Shown here: in pieces, positions 43,596-51,984 of the stretch
How the letters are laid out: every line of letters starts with the position of its first letter
Position numbering within the stretch: position 1 is the first letter of the stretch
NCBI RefSeq assembly: GCF_003732275.1
Contig: NZ_MOBM01000021.1
Coordinates: 124,001 to 188,000, forward strand
Direction of reading: 5' to 3'
Source of the DNA: Pseudomonas frederiksbergensis
GTDB lineage: Bacteria > Pseudomonadota > Gammaproteobacteria > Pseudomonadales > Pseudomonadaceae
DNA: 64,000 nt
Made by a program: the position numbers and the translations under genes
Notes under the pieces: generated by a model
What the model saw: the letters and a program-made list of their open reading frames with translations, nothing else
Told to the model about the DNA's origin: nothing
Databases searched by the model: none

Positions 43596-46115
43596 ATGAT
43601 TTCTTTGCCGATTGATGAAGTTTTACCCGCCTTGCGTGAAGCCCTCGCTACACGCCACGAAGCCGTGCTCGAAGCACCGCCCGGCGCTGGTAAAACCACC
43701 CGCGTGCCCTTGGCCTTGCTTGATGAGCCGTGGCTGGCCGGGCAGACCATTCTGATGCTCGAACCGCGCCGGTTGGCTGCGCGGGCGGCGGCGGAGCGGT
43801 TGGCCAGTGAACTGGGCGAGAAGGTCGGTGAAACCGTTGGCTACCGCATTCGTCTCGACAGCAAAGTCGGCCCCAATACCCGCATCGAAGTGGTCACCGA
43901 AGGCATCCTCACCCGGCGCTTGCAGGATGATCCGGCGCTGGAAGGCGTGGGCTTGCTGATTTTCGATGAATTCCACGAACGCAGCCTTGACGCCGACCTG
44001 GCGCTGGCCCTGAGCCTGAATGGCCGGGAGCTGTTTCGCGACGATCAACCGCTGAAAATCCTCTTGATGTCCGCGACACTGGAAGGCGAACGCCTGGCCG
44101 GGTTGCTGGATGACGCACCGATCCTGCGCAGTGAAGGGCGCATGTATCCGGTGGCGATGCGCTGGGGTCGACCGTTTCAGCCCGGTGAATTTATCGAGCC
44201 AAGGGTGGTGCAGACCGTCCTCGACGCGCTGAACGATGAAACCGGCAGCCTGCTGGTGTTCCTGCCGGGGCAGGCCGAGATCCGTCGGGTGCATCAACAA
44301 TTAGTCGATGCGTTGGGTGAGGGCACGCCGGTATTGCTTTGCCCGTTGCACGGCGAACTGGATCTGGCGGCCCAGCGTGCGGCGATTGATCCGGCGCCCG
44401 CCGGCAAACGCAAAGTGGTGCTGGCCACCAACATCGCCGAGACCAGCCTGACCATCAACGGTGTGCGCGTGGTGATCGATGCCGGGCTGGCGCGTGTGCC
44501 GCGTTTCGACCCCGGCAGCGGCATGACTCGCCTGGATACTCAACGCATTTCCAAAGCCAGCGCCACGCAGCGCGCGGGCCGGGCAGGGCGCCTGGAGCCC
44601 GGTGTGTGTTATCGCTTGTGGTCGCAGGATCAGCACGAGCAACTGGCGGCTTACGCCAGTGCGGAAATTCTCTCGGCGGACCTCGCCGGGCTGGCCTTGC
44701 AACTGGGGCGTTGGGGTGTGACGCCGGGGCAGTTGGTTTGGCTCGATGTCCCTCCGGCAGCCGCTTATGCACAGGCTCAGGATCTGCTTGAACGTTTGGG
44801 CGCGCTGGAGGGCGACGCACTGACTCGGCACGGACAGGCCATGGCCGAACTGCCGGCGCATCCACGGATCGCCCATTTGCTGTTGCGAGGCCACGCGCTC
44901 GGTCTCGCCGACATGGCCTGCGATGTTGCAGCACTGCTCGGTGAGCGGGATATCTTGCGTGGCGCTGGCGCGGATCTGCACAGCCGACTGGTGCTGCTGT
45001 CCGGCGAAGAACGGGCCGCACGCGGCGCTCAGGGTGGCGTGCAACGTGCCCGGCAACTGGCGCGGCAGTATCGCGGTTATCTGCGGGGTAAAGCGTCGGA
45101 ACCGGTCGGTGATCCGGATCATCCTCGCTGGCTCGGTGCGCTGTTGGCGTTGGCCTATCCCGACCGCGTTGCCCAGCAGCGTCGTGCCGGTGGCGCGGAG
45201 TATCGTTTGGCCAACGGTCGCGCAGCGCTGTTTGCTGAAGCGGACAGCTTGATGAAGCAACCGTGGCTGGTGATCGCCGATCTGGGCAGTCGTCAGGGCC
45301 AGCGTGAAGAACGGATTTATCTGGCGACGGATTTCGATCCAGCGTTGTTCGATTCAGTGCTGGCCGAGCAGGTGCGTTGTGTCGATCAACTGGATTGGGA
45401 TGAGCGCGAAGGTGTGCTGCGGGCCGAGCGTCAACGCAAGGTCGGCGAGTTGATCCTCAGCCGCGAACCGCTGACCGGTCTCGACGAAAACGCTCGCAGT
45501 CAGGCGCTGGTGAACCTGGTGCGGCGCAAAGGTCTGGAGCTGTTGCCGTGGACCCCGGAGTTGCGTCAGTGGCAGGCGCGGGTGGCGTTGTTGCGCCAGT
45601 TGGACCTTGGCAGTCAGGGCCAGAGCGAATGGCCGGATGTCAGCGACGCTGCACTGCTCAAAAGCCTTGAACACTGGCTGATGCCGTATCTGGGCAAAGT
45701 CTCGCGGCTCAGTCACTTTGCCAATCTGGACTTGTCGAGCATCGTTCACAATCTGCTGCCCTGGCCTCTGCCACAACGGCTCGAAGAGCTGGCGCCGCAC
45801 CATTTGAGCGTGCCGTCGGGTTCATCGATTCGTCTGGATTACAGTGAACAGCCGCCGATTCTGGCGGTGCGTTTGCAGGAGCTGTTCGGCCTGGCCGAAA
45901 CCCCGCGCATTGCCGGTGGCCGGCAAGTGGTCAAGCTTCATCTGCTGTCCCCGGCGCGGCGGCCGGTGCAGGTGACGCAGGACCTGGCGAACTTCTGGCG
46001 CAGCACCTACGCCGAGGTGAAGAAGGATTTGAAGGGGCGTTATCCGAAGCACTATTGGCCGGACGATCCGTTGGTGGCCGAGGCGACGGCGCGGATCAAG
46101 CCTCGTAAAAGCTGA
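43596..46115 (+). CDS. hrpB: ATP-dependent helicase HrpB
   Basis: HrpB is a DEAH-family superfamily 2 helicase of unclear role (RNA or DNA) common in Proteobacteria. Motif I is PPGAGKTTRVP near residue 30, motif II is DEFH, motif III SATLEG, and motif VI is in QRAGRAGR. The HA2-like and HrpB-specific C-terminal domains fill the rest of 839 residues. The ATG 43596 lies just outside the palindrome; its ribosome site GGGGAG overlaps the palindrome edge. Earlier in-frame starts run through the palindrome and are rejected. Confidence 0.95.
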   Translation: MISLPIDEVLPALREALATRHEAVLEAPPGAGKTTRVPLALLDEPWLAGQTILMLEPRRLAARAAAERLASELGEKVGETVGYRIRLDSKVGPNTRIEVVTEGILTRRLQDDPALEGVGLLIFDEFHERSLDADLALALSLNGRELFRDDQPLKILLMSATLEGERLAGLLDDAPILRSEGRMYPVAMRWGRPFQPGEFIEPRVVQTVLDALNDETGSLLVFLPGQAEIRRVHQQLVDALGEGTPVLLCPLHGELDLAAQRAAIDPAPAGKRKVVLATNIAETSLTINGVRVVIDAGLARVPRFDPGSGMTRLDTQRISKASATQRAGRAGRLEPGVCYRLWSQDQHEQLAAYASAEILSADLAGLALQLGRWGVTPGQLVWLDVPPAAAYAQAQDLLERLGALEGDALTRHGQAMAELPAHPRIAHLLLRGHALGLADMACDVAALLGERDILRGAGADLHSRLVLLSGEERAARGAQGGVQRARQLARQYRGYLRGKASEPVGDPDHPRWLGALLALAYPDRVAQQRRAGGAEYRLANGRAALFAEADSLMKQPWLVIADLGSRQGQREERIYLATDFDPALFDSVLAEQVRCVDQLDWDEREGVLRAERQRKVGELILSREPLTGLDENARSQALVNLVRRKGLELLPWTPELRQWQARVALLRQLDLGSQGQSEWPDVSDAALLKSLEHWLMPYLGKVSRLSHFANLDLSSIVHNLLPWPLPQRLEELAPHHLSVPSGSSIRLDYSEQPPILAVRLQELFGLAETPRIAGGRQVVKLHLLSPARRPVQVTQDLANFWRSTYAEVKKDLKGRYPKHYWPDDPLVAEATARIKPRKS

Positions 46116-46120
46116 AGATC

Positions 46121-46196
46121 AAAAGATCGCAGCCTTCGGCAGCTCCTACATTGGAATGCGATCCCTTGTAGGAGCTGCCGAAGGCTGCGATCTTTT
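46121..46196. repeat. REP doublet, AAAAGATCGCAG class, perfect 30-bp arms
   Basis: Arms 46121-46150 and 46167-46196 are exact inverses and identical to the arms at 32642-32717; only the 16-base centre differs. It lies between the convergent ends of hrpB and the nuclease-fold gene and ends in TTTTT, so it likely terminates hrpB. Confidence 0.92.
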
Positions 46197-46213
46197 TCAC
46201 TAACGCCACAAAT

Positions 46214-47296
46214 CTAAGGCGCTGCCGGCAACAGAAACCGCACAATCACCGGCAAATGATCGGAAATGCGCAACGTATCGTCCTGTCTCACCCTCGCCTC
46301 AACCCGTTTGATGTGCGGGCTGTAAAACAGATAGTCGACGGTCCGGTCCGGGCCGTTCAAGCCCGGGTCATTCGGGTAATGGGTCAGCCATTGTGCCCGG
46401 TCGATACCGCTGGCTTCGTTGTTGGTGGGGATCATCGGGTACTTGTCCCACAGCACATGCAGCGCGCTGTCGGCGGAGTAGGGCGTGCGTTGCTCGGCAG
46501 GCAGGCGTCGATACTGGCCCAGCGGCAACAGGTTGAAGTCACCACCGATCAGCCACGGCGTGCCACGACTTTCATACTTGTCGAGGACCTTGGCCACGGC
46601 TGTCACCTGGCGTTGCAAGGTTTCGTCGAACGCGGTGGTGGCACGGTCCAGATGGGTGTTGAACACGGCTATCTGGCTGCCGTTGCTCAATGGCAGGTGA
46701 GTGACCAGCAAGGCGTTTTTCGGCTTGAACTGACGGCTGATGAAATTGGCCGGTGCGACCGGTAATTGCAGGCGTTCGGCGTGTTCGATCTGGTAGCGAC
46801 TCAGGGTTGCCAATTGCCGGCCAACGCTGCCGTAGAGGTGCGGTTCAGGCACGAAGTCGGCTTTCCAGTCGAAGGCCTGCACGGTGCATGGATACAGGTC
46901 GGTAACTCGATCCTGAAGCAGCTTGAGCTGGTTCTGATAGTCGCTGGCCTTGGCGCCGTCATCGAGTTCCTGCAACAGCACGATGTCCGGTTGCTCGTCG
47001 CGAATCACCCGCGCCACTTCGTCGAGGCTGAAGGCCATGTCTTCAGGCGTAGGGCTCTCGTCGTTTCCTGCAGCCAGGTCGTTCCAGAACACGTAGCGCT
47101 TGCCTGCCAGGTACTGGACGTTCCAGGTCATCACCTTCAGCGCCTGGCCGGGCGCCAATGTCGGCGCCTGGGCGTTGCAACTGACCGGCAGCACTTCCTT
47201 GGCCTGGGGGCGCCAGGTCAGGCTGTAGATCAGCAATGCAATCAGGCCAATGGCAATCAGCAGGCCCAGCAGGGTGTAGCGCAGTAGACGGGTCAT
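46214..47296 (-). CDS. Endonuclease/exonuclease/phosphatase-family protein, membrane-anchored
   Basis: This 360-residue protein has one N-terminal membrane helix (about 7-27), so the catalytic domain lies in the periplasm. EEP-fold motifs are visible: MTWNVQYL, LLQELDDG, GDFNLLP and the catalytic SDHLPVIVRF. The substrate (phosphodiester, nucleic acid or sphingomyelin-like lipid) is not predictable. I start at MTRLLRYTLLG rather than 21 codons earlier, because the helix then begins properly. Confidence 0.87.
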   Translation of the reverse strand: MTRLLRYTLLGLLIAIGLIALLIYSLTWRPQAKEVLPVSCNAQAPTLAPGQALKVMTWNVQYLAGKRYVFWNDLAAGNDESPTPEDMAFSLDEVARVIRDEQPDIVLLQELDDGAKASDYQNQLKLLQDRVTDLYPCTVQAFDWKADFVPEPHLYGSVGRQLATLSRYQIEHAERLQLPVAPANFISRQFKPKNALLVTHLPLSNGSQIAVFNTHLDRATTAFDETLQRQVTAVAKVLDKYESRGTPWLIGGDFNLLPLGQYRRLPAEQRTPYSADSALHVLWDKYPMIPTNNEASGIDRAQWLTHYPNDPGLNGPDRTVDYLFYSPHIKRVEARVRQDDTLRISDHLPVIVRFLLPAAP

Positions 47297-47370
47297 GGCT
47301 CGGCTTATAGCGTTACAAAATTGACCCCGAGCATAACCGAGAGCAGCGCCCAAGCCCAAGGGTAGAGCGC

Positions 47371-48045
47371 TCAGAGCGCTCCGTCAGCTTTCTCGGGCGC
47401 ATCGGCGATCAGCATGAACAAACGGAACACCACCACACTGGTGAACAGTTGCAGAAAGCTGTGGGCGCTGTCGATCAGCAGTGAGATCACCGGGTTCTGC
47501 GGGTCGGGGTAAACCGCCAGTGTCGCCCCCTTGAGCACCCACAGCGGGCCCATCACGCAGAGAATGCACACCAGAATGCGCAGGAAATGCCCGCGAGTCA
47601 GGCGCAGGCTTTCCTTCATTGCCGCCAGCGGTGCCAGGCCGCGCAGCACCAGCAGGTATTCAGCGAATGCGAGCGTCACCATCAGCCAGATGCCCGGCAG
47701 GAAATACAGCGACAGGCCAATCAGGATCAGCAGGGTATTGAGGGCGGTCAGCACGGCGAAACGCGGCCACAAGGTTGCGGAGGTCGCCAGCAGGTCGCGG
47801 ATGCGCGGTGATTCACCACGGCTGCGGGCATCGAGAAACAGGATCAGCGCGGCGGTGTACAGCGGATACACAAGCAAGCCGACAATCACACTGATGCCGG
47901 GGAAGCTGTCCGGTTCCGTGGAGTGATCGACCAGTTGTTGCAGCAATGCCTCGAAAATCACCAGCGGCAGGCACAGCTGCACGATCTGGCTCAGATTGCG
48001 CTTGAAGAAATACAGAGAGTCACGCAGCACATCGAACGAATTCAT
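47371..48045 (-). CDS. YciC-family inner-membrane protein
   Basis: This 224-residue membrane protein of the UPF0259/YciC family has about six hydrophobic helices. The start MNSFDVLRDSLYFFKRNLSQI is typical of the family, as is the internal AMKESLRLTRGHFLRIL. Function is unknown. It lies 74 bases upstream of the nuclease-fold gene on the same strand and may be co-transcribed with it. Confidence 0.85.
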   Translation of the reverse strand: MNSFDVLRDSLYFFKRNLSQIVQLCLPLVIFEALLQQLVDHSTEPDSFPGISVIVGLLVYPLYTAALILFLDARSRGESPRIRDLLATSATLWPRFAVLTALNTLLILIGLSLYFLPGIWLMVTLAFAEYLLVLRGLAPLAAMKESLRLTRGHFLRILVCILCVMGPLWVLKGATLAVYPDPQNPVISLLIDSAHSFLQLFTSVVVFRLFMLIADAPEKADGAL

Positions 48046-48222
48046 CAGTCGGTATCGCAGGTTGAAAGCAGTGCCTCACTTTAACCGATCAAACCCTTTG
48101 GGGCGCAAACGTAAACGTTCGGTAAAGGTCATTGAAACATCCTGTATCAGCCCCATTACTGGTGAGCACCTTATCCACGGTGGATGAGGGCGACGATATT
48201 CCCGGCAATCTATGAGGTCGCC

Positions 48223-49002
48223 ATGAACAGCGAAGAACAAACCCTGATCGATGGACTGTTTTCCCGGCTGCAACAGGCCGAAACGGATTCAGCCCCGCGC
48301 GACGCCCAGGCTGAAGCGCGGATCAAGGAACACCTGACTCGCCAGCCAGCGGCGGGCTATTTCATGACCCAGGCTATTCTGGTGCAAGAGGCAGCCATCA
48401 AGAGCCTCGACGAACAGAACAAGCAACTCACCCAACAAGTCCAGCAATTGCAGGCTGAACTGCAATCGGCCAAGGCGCAGACCGCGGCTCCGGCGCCGAG
48501 CAACGGCGGCTTTTTGTCGAGCATCTTCGGTGGTGGCTCCCGTGATCCGCAGCCTGCGCCGACTCAAAGCGCCGCTCCGTCGAATGGCGGCTGGCGTGAG
48601 CCGGGGCGGCCGTCGTTCAACTCGCAACCGCCACAGCAAAACTTCGGTGCGCCGGCTGCTCAGCAGAGTTTCGGAACGCCGCCTGCGCAAAATTACGCAC
48701 CGCAACAGCCTGCCGGCAGCGGTTTCCTCGGTGGTGCGTTGAAAACTGCAGCGGGTGTGGCCGGTGGCGTGATGCTGGCGCAGGGCATCAGCAGCCTGTT
48801 CCAGCACCATCAGCAGCCGGAAGTGGTTGAAGTCATCAAGGAAGAACCGGCTCAGGTCAACGATCAGAGCGGCAGCGGCAATGGCTGGGGCGACGATCAG
48901 CGCGTGGCTGACAGTTCCAGCGATCAAGGCGGATTCGCCGACGCCGACTATAGCGATGACAGCTCATCGTTCTTCGGTGGCGACGACGATTCCTTCATCT
49001 GA
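48223..49002 (+). CDS. DUF2076 family protein
   Basis: This 259-residue protein of unknown function has three parts: an N-terminal DUF2076 helical region (EEQTLIDGLFSRLQQAE; RIKEHLTRQPAAGYFMTQAIL) with a coiled coil of about 70-100 (KQLTQQVQQLQAELQSA); a long Pro/Gln/Ser linker; and a Gly-rich hydrophobic patch (GSGFLGGALKTAAGVAGGVML) before an acidic Ser/Asp-rich tail. I use ATG 48223 after GAGG; the 13 upstream codons have no ribosome site. Confidence 0.87.
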   Translation: MNSEEQTLIDGLFSRLQQAETDSAPRDAQAEARIKEHLTRQPAAGYFMTQAILVQEAAIKSLDEQNKQLTQQVQQLQAELQSAKAQTAAPAPSNGGFLSSIFGGGSRDPQPAPTQSAAPSNGGWREPGRPSFNSQPPQQNFGAPAAQQSFGTPPAQNYAPQQPAGSGFLGGALKTAAGVAGGVMLAQGISSLFQHHQQPEVVEVIKEEPAQVNDQSGSGNGWGDDQRVADSSSDQGGFADADYSDDSSSFFGGDDDSFI

Positions 49003-49008
49003 TACATC

Positions 49009-49038
49009 TATGGCGAGGGGGCTTGCTCCCTCGCCATA
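49009..49038. repeat. Single REP, GGCGAGGGRGCTTGC class
   Basis: TATGGCGAGGG (49009-49019) pairs with CCCTCGCCATA (49028-49038) around GGCTTGCT. This is a lone copy of the class seen as doublets at 16854, 28909 and 39735, just after the DUF2076 stop. Confidence 0.8.
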
Positions 49039-49143
49039 TGGCCGATTATTCGCGGAACAATCCTTCGGGCTGGCATACTGGGCAACTTTTCGGGCCTGGT
49101 GCCTGATCCTGCCCGCGCTTCGGCACGCTAATGAGGATGTACG

Positions 49144-49623
49144 GTGAAAAAAATCGCAGTGTTCGCCGATGTCCAGAACCTCTATTACACCGTGCGTCAG
49201 GCTTATGGTTGCCACTTCAACTACGCCGCGCTGTGGGCTGACGTCAGTAAAGAAGGGCAGATCGTCGAGGCCTATGCCTATGCGATCGATCGTGGCGACA
49301 GCAAGCAGCAGCAGTTTCAGCAGATCCTGCGCAATCTCGGTTTCATCGTGAAGCTCAAGCCCTACATCCAGCGCAGCGACGGTTCGGCCAAAGGTGACTG
49401 GGACGTGGGCATCACCCTCGACATCATGGACGCCGCCGACCATGTCGACGAAGTGGTGCTGGCCTCCGGTGATGGTGATTTCGACATGTTGCTGGAACGC
49501 ATCATCAGCAAGCACGGCGTGCAAGCGGTGGCCTATGGTGTGCCCGGTCTCACGGCCAATTCGCTGATCCGCGCTGCCAGCCGTTACGTGCCGATCGAAG
49601 GCGCGTTGCTGCTCAAGAATTGA
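49144..49623 (+). CDS. NYN-domain (LabA/DUF88) putative ribonuclease
   Basis: The 159-residue protein is a stand-alone NYN domain of the PIN-like nuclease fold. Acidic residues expected to bind metal are in FADVQNLYY, GDWDVGITLDIMDAAD and LASGDGDFDMLL. NYN proteins are thought to act in RNA processing; the target is unknown. The start is GTG 49144. It precedes an exonuclease gene by 22 bases on the same strand, so the two are probably co-expressed. Confidence 0.88.
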   Translation: MKKIAVFADVQNLYYTVRQAYGCHFNYAALWADVSKEGQIVEAYAYAIDRGDSKQQQFQQILRNLGFIVKLKPYIQRSDGSAKGDWDVGITLDIMDAADHVDEVVLASGDGDFDMLLERIISKHGVQAVAYGVPGLTANSLIRAASRYVPIEGALLLKN

Positions 49624-49645
49624 TTTTTACGGAGTTGAAACAGGT

Positions 49646-50257
49646 TTGGAACGCATAGCAGTCATCGACTTTGAAACCACCGGGCTCTCCCCGAGCAGCA
49701 GCTGCCGGGCCACGGAAATTGCCGTGGTGATTCTGGAACAGGGGCGCATCGTCGAGCGTTACCAAAGCCTGATGAACGCCGGCGTGCGGGTGCCGGCCTT
49801 CATCGAACAACTCACCGGCATCAGCAACGCCATGCTGCGCACCGCGCCCTCGGCCGAGCAGGTGATGAACGAGGTCAATGAATTCGTTGGCATCACACCA
49901 CTGCTGGCGCATAACGCTGCGTTCGACCAGAAGTTCTGGGACTTTGAACTTGGGCGAATCAAGCGTACACGCCTGCAGAATTTTGCCTGCTCGCTGTTAC
50001 TCGCCCGCCGCCTGATGCCCGCCGCGCCGGACCACAAACTCGGCACCCTCACCACTTTCGCCAGCCTGCCCAATACCGGAAAGGCTCACCGGGCCATGGC
50101 CGATGCCGAAATGGCGGCCAACCTGACGGCGCACTTGGCTGAAGAGTTGCGGCGCAAGCATGGATTGCGGGAGTTGTCCCATGAACTGCTCGTCAGTTTG
50201 CAGAAAGTGCCGGCGGCGAAGATCAATGAGCATTTGAAGCGGTATCGCGGGTTCTGA
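49646..50257 (+). CDS. DEDDh 3'-5' exonuclease (DnaQ-like)
   Basis: This 203-residue protein has the DEDDh exonuclease fold. Exo I is VIDFETTGLSP, Exo II is HNAAFDQKFWDFEL, and Exo III is HRAMADAEMAANL with the expected His. It is shorter than a polymerase epsilon subunit and lacks a polymerase-binding tail, so it may act alone on DNA or RNA ends. The start is TTG 49646, with GGAG about 12 bases before it. It follows the NYN gene. Confidence 0.9.
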   Translation: MERIAVIDFETTGLSPSSSCRATEIAVVILEQGRIVERYQSLMNAGVRVPAFIEQLTGISNAMLRTAPSAEQVMNEVNEFVGITPLLAHNAAFDQKFWDFELGRIKRTRLQNFACSLLLARRLMPAAPDHKLGTLTTFASLPNTGKAHRAMADAEMAANLTAHLAEELRRKHGLRELSHELLVSLQKVPAAKINEHLKRYRGF

Positions 50258-50278
50258 CGGAAACACCACTGAACCCCT

Positions 50279-50370
50279 GTAGGAGCTGTCGAGTGAAACG
50301 AGGCTGCGATCTTTTGACTTTTAAGATCAAGATCAAAAGATCGCAGCCTCGTTTCACTCACAGCTCCTAC
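50279..50370. repeat. Inverted repeat, variant of the AAAAGATCGCAG class
   Basis: Near-perfect arms of about 39 bases (50279-50318 and 50331-50370) differ by one base. Relative to the copies at 32642 and 46121, the segment TTCGGCAG is replaced by CGTTTCACTCRACAG, while the ends AAAAGATCGCAGCC and GCTCCTACA stay. It separates the exonuclease and Lrp-type gene ends. Confidence 0.85.
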
Positions 50371-50377
50371 GGGAGAA

Positions 50378-50833
50378 CTACTTCCCATTTCCTTCCAGCT
50401 GCCCCAACGGCACACGCTTCTCGATGGCGCTGGACAGCACGATCGAGGTCTTGCTGAACCCGAACGTGGCGATCCGGTTGATCAACTCTTCCAGCTCCGG
50501 CATCGAGCCCACCGCCGCTTGCATGATCACGCACGGGTCGCCGGTGACGCGATGGCATTCGGTGAGTTGTGGGATTTTGATCAGTTCGTCGTAGGTTTTC
50601 TGGTTGCCGTGCTGGTTCAGGCGCAGTTCGATGACGCACTGGATCGGCAGGCCGAGTTTGGCCATGTCGACTTTCGCCTGGTAGCCGGTGATCACTCCGC
50701 AGGCTTCAAGTTTGGCCACGCGTTCGGCCACCGCCGGAGCGGACAGGTTCACCTTGCGCGCCAGTTCGGCGTAGGACGCACGACCGTTTTCCAACAGGGC
50801 GCTGAGGAGCATGCGGTCGTATTTGTCCATCAT
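50378..50833 (-). CDS. Lrp/AsnC-family regulator, divergent from an EamA exporter
   Basis: This 151-residue regulator has a winged HTH (about 4-50; YDRMLLSALLENGRASYAELARKVNLS) and a C-terminal sensing domain (about 65-140) with HRVTGDPCVIMQAAV. The divergent exporter gene begins 160 bases away, and such Lrp members often control export or breakdown of an amino acid. This pairing is inferred from position. The first of two adjacent ATGs is used; the second is equally possible. Confidence 0.9.
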   Translation of the reverse strand: MMDKYDRMLLSALLENGRASYAELARKVNLSAPAVAERVAKLEACGVITGYQAKVDMAKLGLPIQCVIELRLNQHGNQKTYDELIKIPQLTECHRVTGDPCVIMQAAVGSMPELEELINRIATFGFSKTSIVLSSAIEKRVPLGQLEGNGK

Positions 50834-50953
50834 GGCATTCCTGAAAAAGACTGACTTTCGAAAGCACGGTTTATAGCGCTGAACTCCGTGTTTTGAAAAG
50901 TGTACCGGTGCGATAAACAGGTTTTGTAACTTATTTTCCGCCGTTGGCCTTTC

Positions 50954-50959
50954 TAGAAT
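50954..50959 (+). promoter_or_regulatory. Possible -10 element for the EamA exporter
   Basis: TAGAAT lies about 34 bases before the exporter start. No good -35 sits at the right distance, which fits an activator-dependent promoter. The AT-rich stretch 50900-50940 is where the Lrp-type regulator would be expected to bind. Confidence 0.35.
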
Positions 50960-50992
50960 AGCTGCTCTCTTTGTCTTGTTCTCGAGCTGCCC

Positions 50993-51919
50993 ATGCCTGG
51001 CATACGCCGTTTTTCCTTACCGCTGATCGCTGCTTTCTTCGCGCTGTACGTGATTTGGGGATCGACCTACCTGGTGATTCGAATCGGCGTGCAGTACTGG
51101 CCGCCGTTGTTGCTCGCCGGTATTCGCTTCGTGATCGCCGGTACATTGATGTACGCGTTCCTGCGCTGGCGCGGGGCACCTGCACCGACGTGGGCGCAAT
51201 GGAAAGCGGCGGGGATCATCGGGATTTTGCTGCTGACGTGCGGTAACGGTGCAGTGAGCGTGGCTGAACACACCGGTGTCGCCTCCGGCGTTGCCGCGTT
51301 GGCGGTGGCGACGGTGCCACTGTTTACCTTGCTCTGCGGATATTTCTGGGGCGCGCGTAATACCCGTCTCGAATGGGCCGGGATTGTGCTCGGGTTGATC
51401 GGTATCGCCATGCTCAACCTCGGCTCCAATCTGCAATCGAGCCCGTTGGGTGCGGCGTTGCTGGTATTCGCGGCCGCATCCTGGGCTTTCGGTTCGGTGT
51501 GGAGCAAACACTTGCCGTTGCCACAGGGCGCGATGGCCAGTGCCGTGGAAATGCTGGTGGGCGGCGTGGTGTTGTTGATCGGCAGCGCGGTGAGCGGTGA
51601 GCATCTTGAGGCCATGCCGCCGATCGAAGGCTGGGCGGCGCTGGCGTACCTGACCGTCTTCGGTTCGATCATCGCCTTCAACGCCTACATGTACCTGTTG
51701 AAACATGTGCGTCCGGCGGCGGCCACCAGTTACGCCTACGTCAACCCGGCGGTAGCGGTGTTGCTGGGTATCGTATTTGTTGGCGAGACCATTGGTATTG
51801 AAGAAGCGCTGGCCATGACAGTGATCATCAGTGCCGTGGTGTTGATCGGATTGCCGCAGTGGCGCCGAGGTGTCGATCGGCCTGCGGTAGTGGTGCCGAC
51901 AGAATCCCGCGCGAATTAG
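50993..51919 (+). CDS. EamA-type (DMT) metabolite exporter
   Basis: This 308-residue transporter has ten predicted helices in two EamA repeats, with the family start FALYVIWGSTYLVIRIG and GVASGVAALAVATVPLFT. It resembles the E. coli YedA subgroup. The substrate is probably an amino acid or drug-like metabolite; this is family knowledge. Its divergence from the Lrp-type regulator supports amino-acid export. Confidence 0.9.
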   Translation: MPGIRRFSLPLIAAFFALYVIWGSTYLVIRIGVQYWPPLLLAGIRFVIAGTLMYAFLRWRGAPAPTWAQWKAAGIIGILLLTCGNGAVSVAEHTGVASGVAALAVATVPLFTLLCGYFWGARNTRLEWAGIVLGLIGIAMLNLGSNLQSSPLGAALLVFAAASWAFGSVWSKHLPLPQGAMASAVEMLVGGVVLLIGSAVSGEHLEAMPPIEGWAALAYLTVFGSIIAFNAYMYLLKHVRPAAATSYAYVNPAVAVLLGIVFVGETIGIEEALAMTVIISAVVLIGLPQWRRGVDRPAVVVPTESRAN

Positions 51920-51984
51920 GGTAAACTGCGCGCCATTGCACACTCGTTTTGCACAACCGCGCTGAATTTTCCTACGGTACTCCC

